Below, one piece after another: positions 63,869-64,000 of a stretch of 64,000 bases of DNA. A program made the translations under genes and the position numbers. Each line of letters starts with the position of its first letter. Position 1 is the first letter of the stretch. The stretch covers positions 62,001 through 126,000 of the forward strand of contig NZ_NERX01000005.1 in NCBI RefSeq assembly GCF_003063335.1, read 5' to 3'. This DNA is from Limnohabitans sp. MMS-10A-192 (GTDB lineage: Bacteria; Pseudomonadota; Gammaproteobacteria; Burkholderiales; Burkholderiaceae_C). The notes under the pieces were generated by a model that saw only the letters and a program-made list of their open reading frames with translations, made no database searches and had not been told where the DNA came from.

Positions 63869-64000
63869 ATGATAAAAGCATCAACACTCTCCATTGCAGC
63901 GGCTTTGGCCCTTTGCATGGTGCCGGCCATGGCCCAGAAAACCGCCAGCCAAGGCATTGACGAATACCGTGCCATGCTGCAAGACGGCAACCCCGCTGAG
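63869..64000 (+). CDS. soxA: Thiosulfate oxidation cytochrome SoxA, N-terminal part; 3' end outside window
   Basis: Forty-four codons are visible: a signal peptide (MIKASTLSIAAALALCMVPA, then MAQ) and SQGIDEYRAMLQDGNPAE, a start typical of SoxA. SoxA with SoxX links thiosulfate to the SoxY cysteine. AGAGGTGACA precedes the ATG. Identity rests on the short N-terminus and on the soxCDYZ order. Confidence 0.85.
   Translation, partial: MIKASTLSIAAALALCMVPAMAQKTASQGIDEYRAMLQDGNPAE

Overview
The window reads as chromosomal DNA of a betaproteobacterium of the order Burkholderiales, most likely a freshwater Comamonadaceae relative (Limnohabitans/Rhodoferax/Polaromonas type). This is inferred from high GC, the gene orders M16 peptidase-rsmD-coaD, lolC-lolD-tatD, trxB/ftsK-lolA-rarA and livHMGF, the presence of Bug/TctC-type binding proteins, and a sox cluster ordered soxC-D-Y-Z-A. 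No species can be fixed without a search. No rRNA, tRNA, CRISPR array, insertion sequence or prophage gene was seen.

Positions 1 to about 48,200 are mostly housekeeping. In order they hold: an M16 peptidase end, a hemerythrin protein, rsmD, coaD and recJ with an RpfE-like partner; an MFS carrier, a CoA-binding protein and metY; a tightly packed lolC-lolD-tatD-glycosylase-methyltransferase operon; a tctB-tctA carrier followed by a gamma-glutamyltransferase-like enzyme and a DMT permease; an SDR protein, a second DMT permease, a quinone reductase and a class V aminotransferase; ribF-ileS-lspA; an HNH nuclease next to an exported ATP-dependent DNA ligase; a pair of acyl-CoA dehydrogenases; purN, rsmB and a desaturase; rpmB-rpmG; trxB opposite ftsK-lolA-rarA; a complete branched-chain amino-acid ABC transporter (livHMGF); a Bug protein; a ferredoxin-flavin reductase opposite an NAD-dependent epimerase; and hslR. 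Two families of short palindromic repeats sit in the intergenic gaps.

Positions about 48,300 to 64,000 form a continuous sulfur-oxidation island. It starts with a periplasmic rhodanese divergent from an ArsR-type regulator, DsrE, a monoheme cytochrome, flavocytochrome c sulfide dehydrogenase and a diheme cytochrome. Then come two paralogous YeeE/YedE thiosulfate-type carriers, a SoxW-like thioredoxin, an FNR-like regulator, a methyltransferase, a rhodanese with an unusual leader, two small cytochromes, a DUF302 lipoprotein and a FadL/OmpP1-type porin. A second ArsR-type regulator then precedes soxC, soxD, soxY, soxZ and the start of soxA. Together these could move sulfide and thiosulfate across the envelope, carry them on SoxYZ, oxidise them, and pass electrons to c-type cytochromes.

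The most interesting material is regulatory. There are two ArsR paralogues with paired cysteines, one preceded by an ATTC-N8-GAAT palindrome. An FNR-like protein keeps the FNR DNA-reading residues but has only three of the four FNR cysteines, and two FNR-type boxes lie nearby. The rhodanese gene has a structured leader with a possible 21-codon leader peptide. Terminator-like hairpins sit immediately before a cytochrome gene and between soxZ and soxA.
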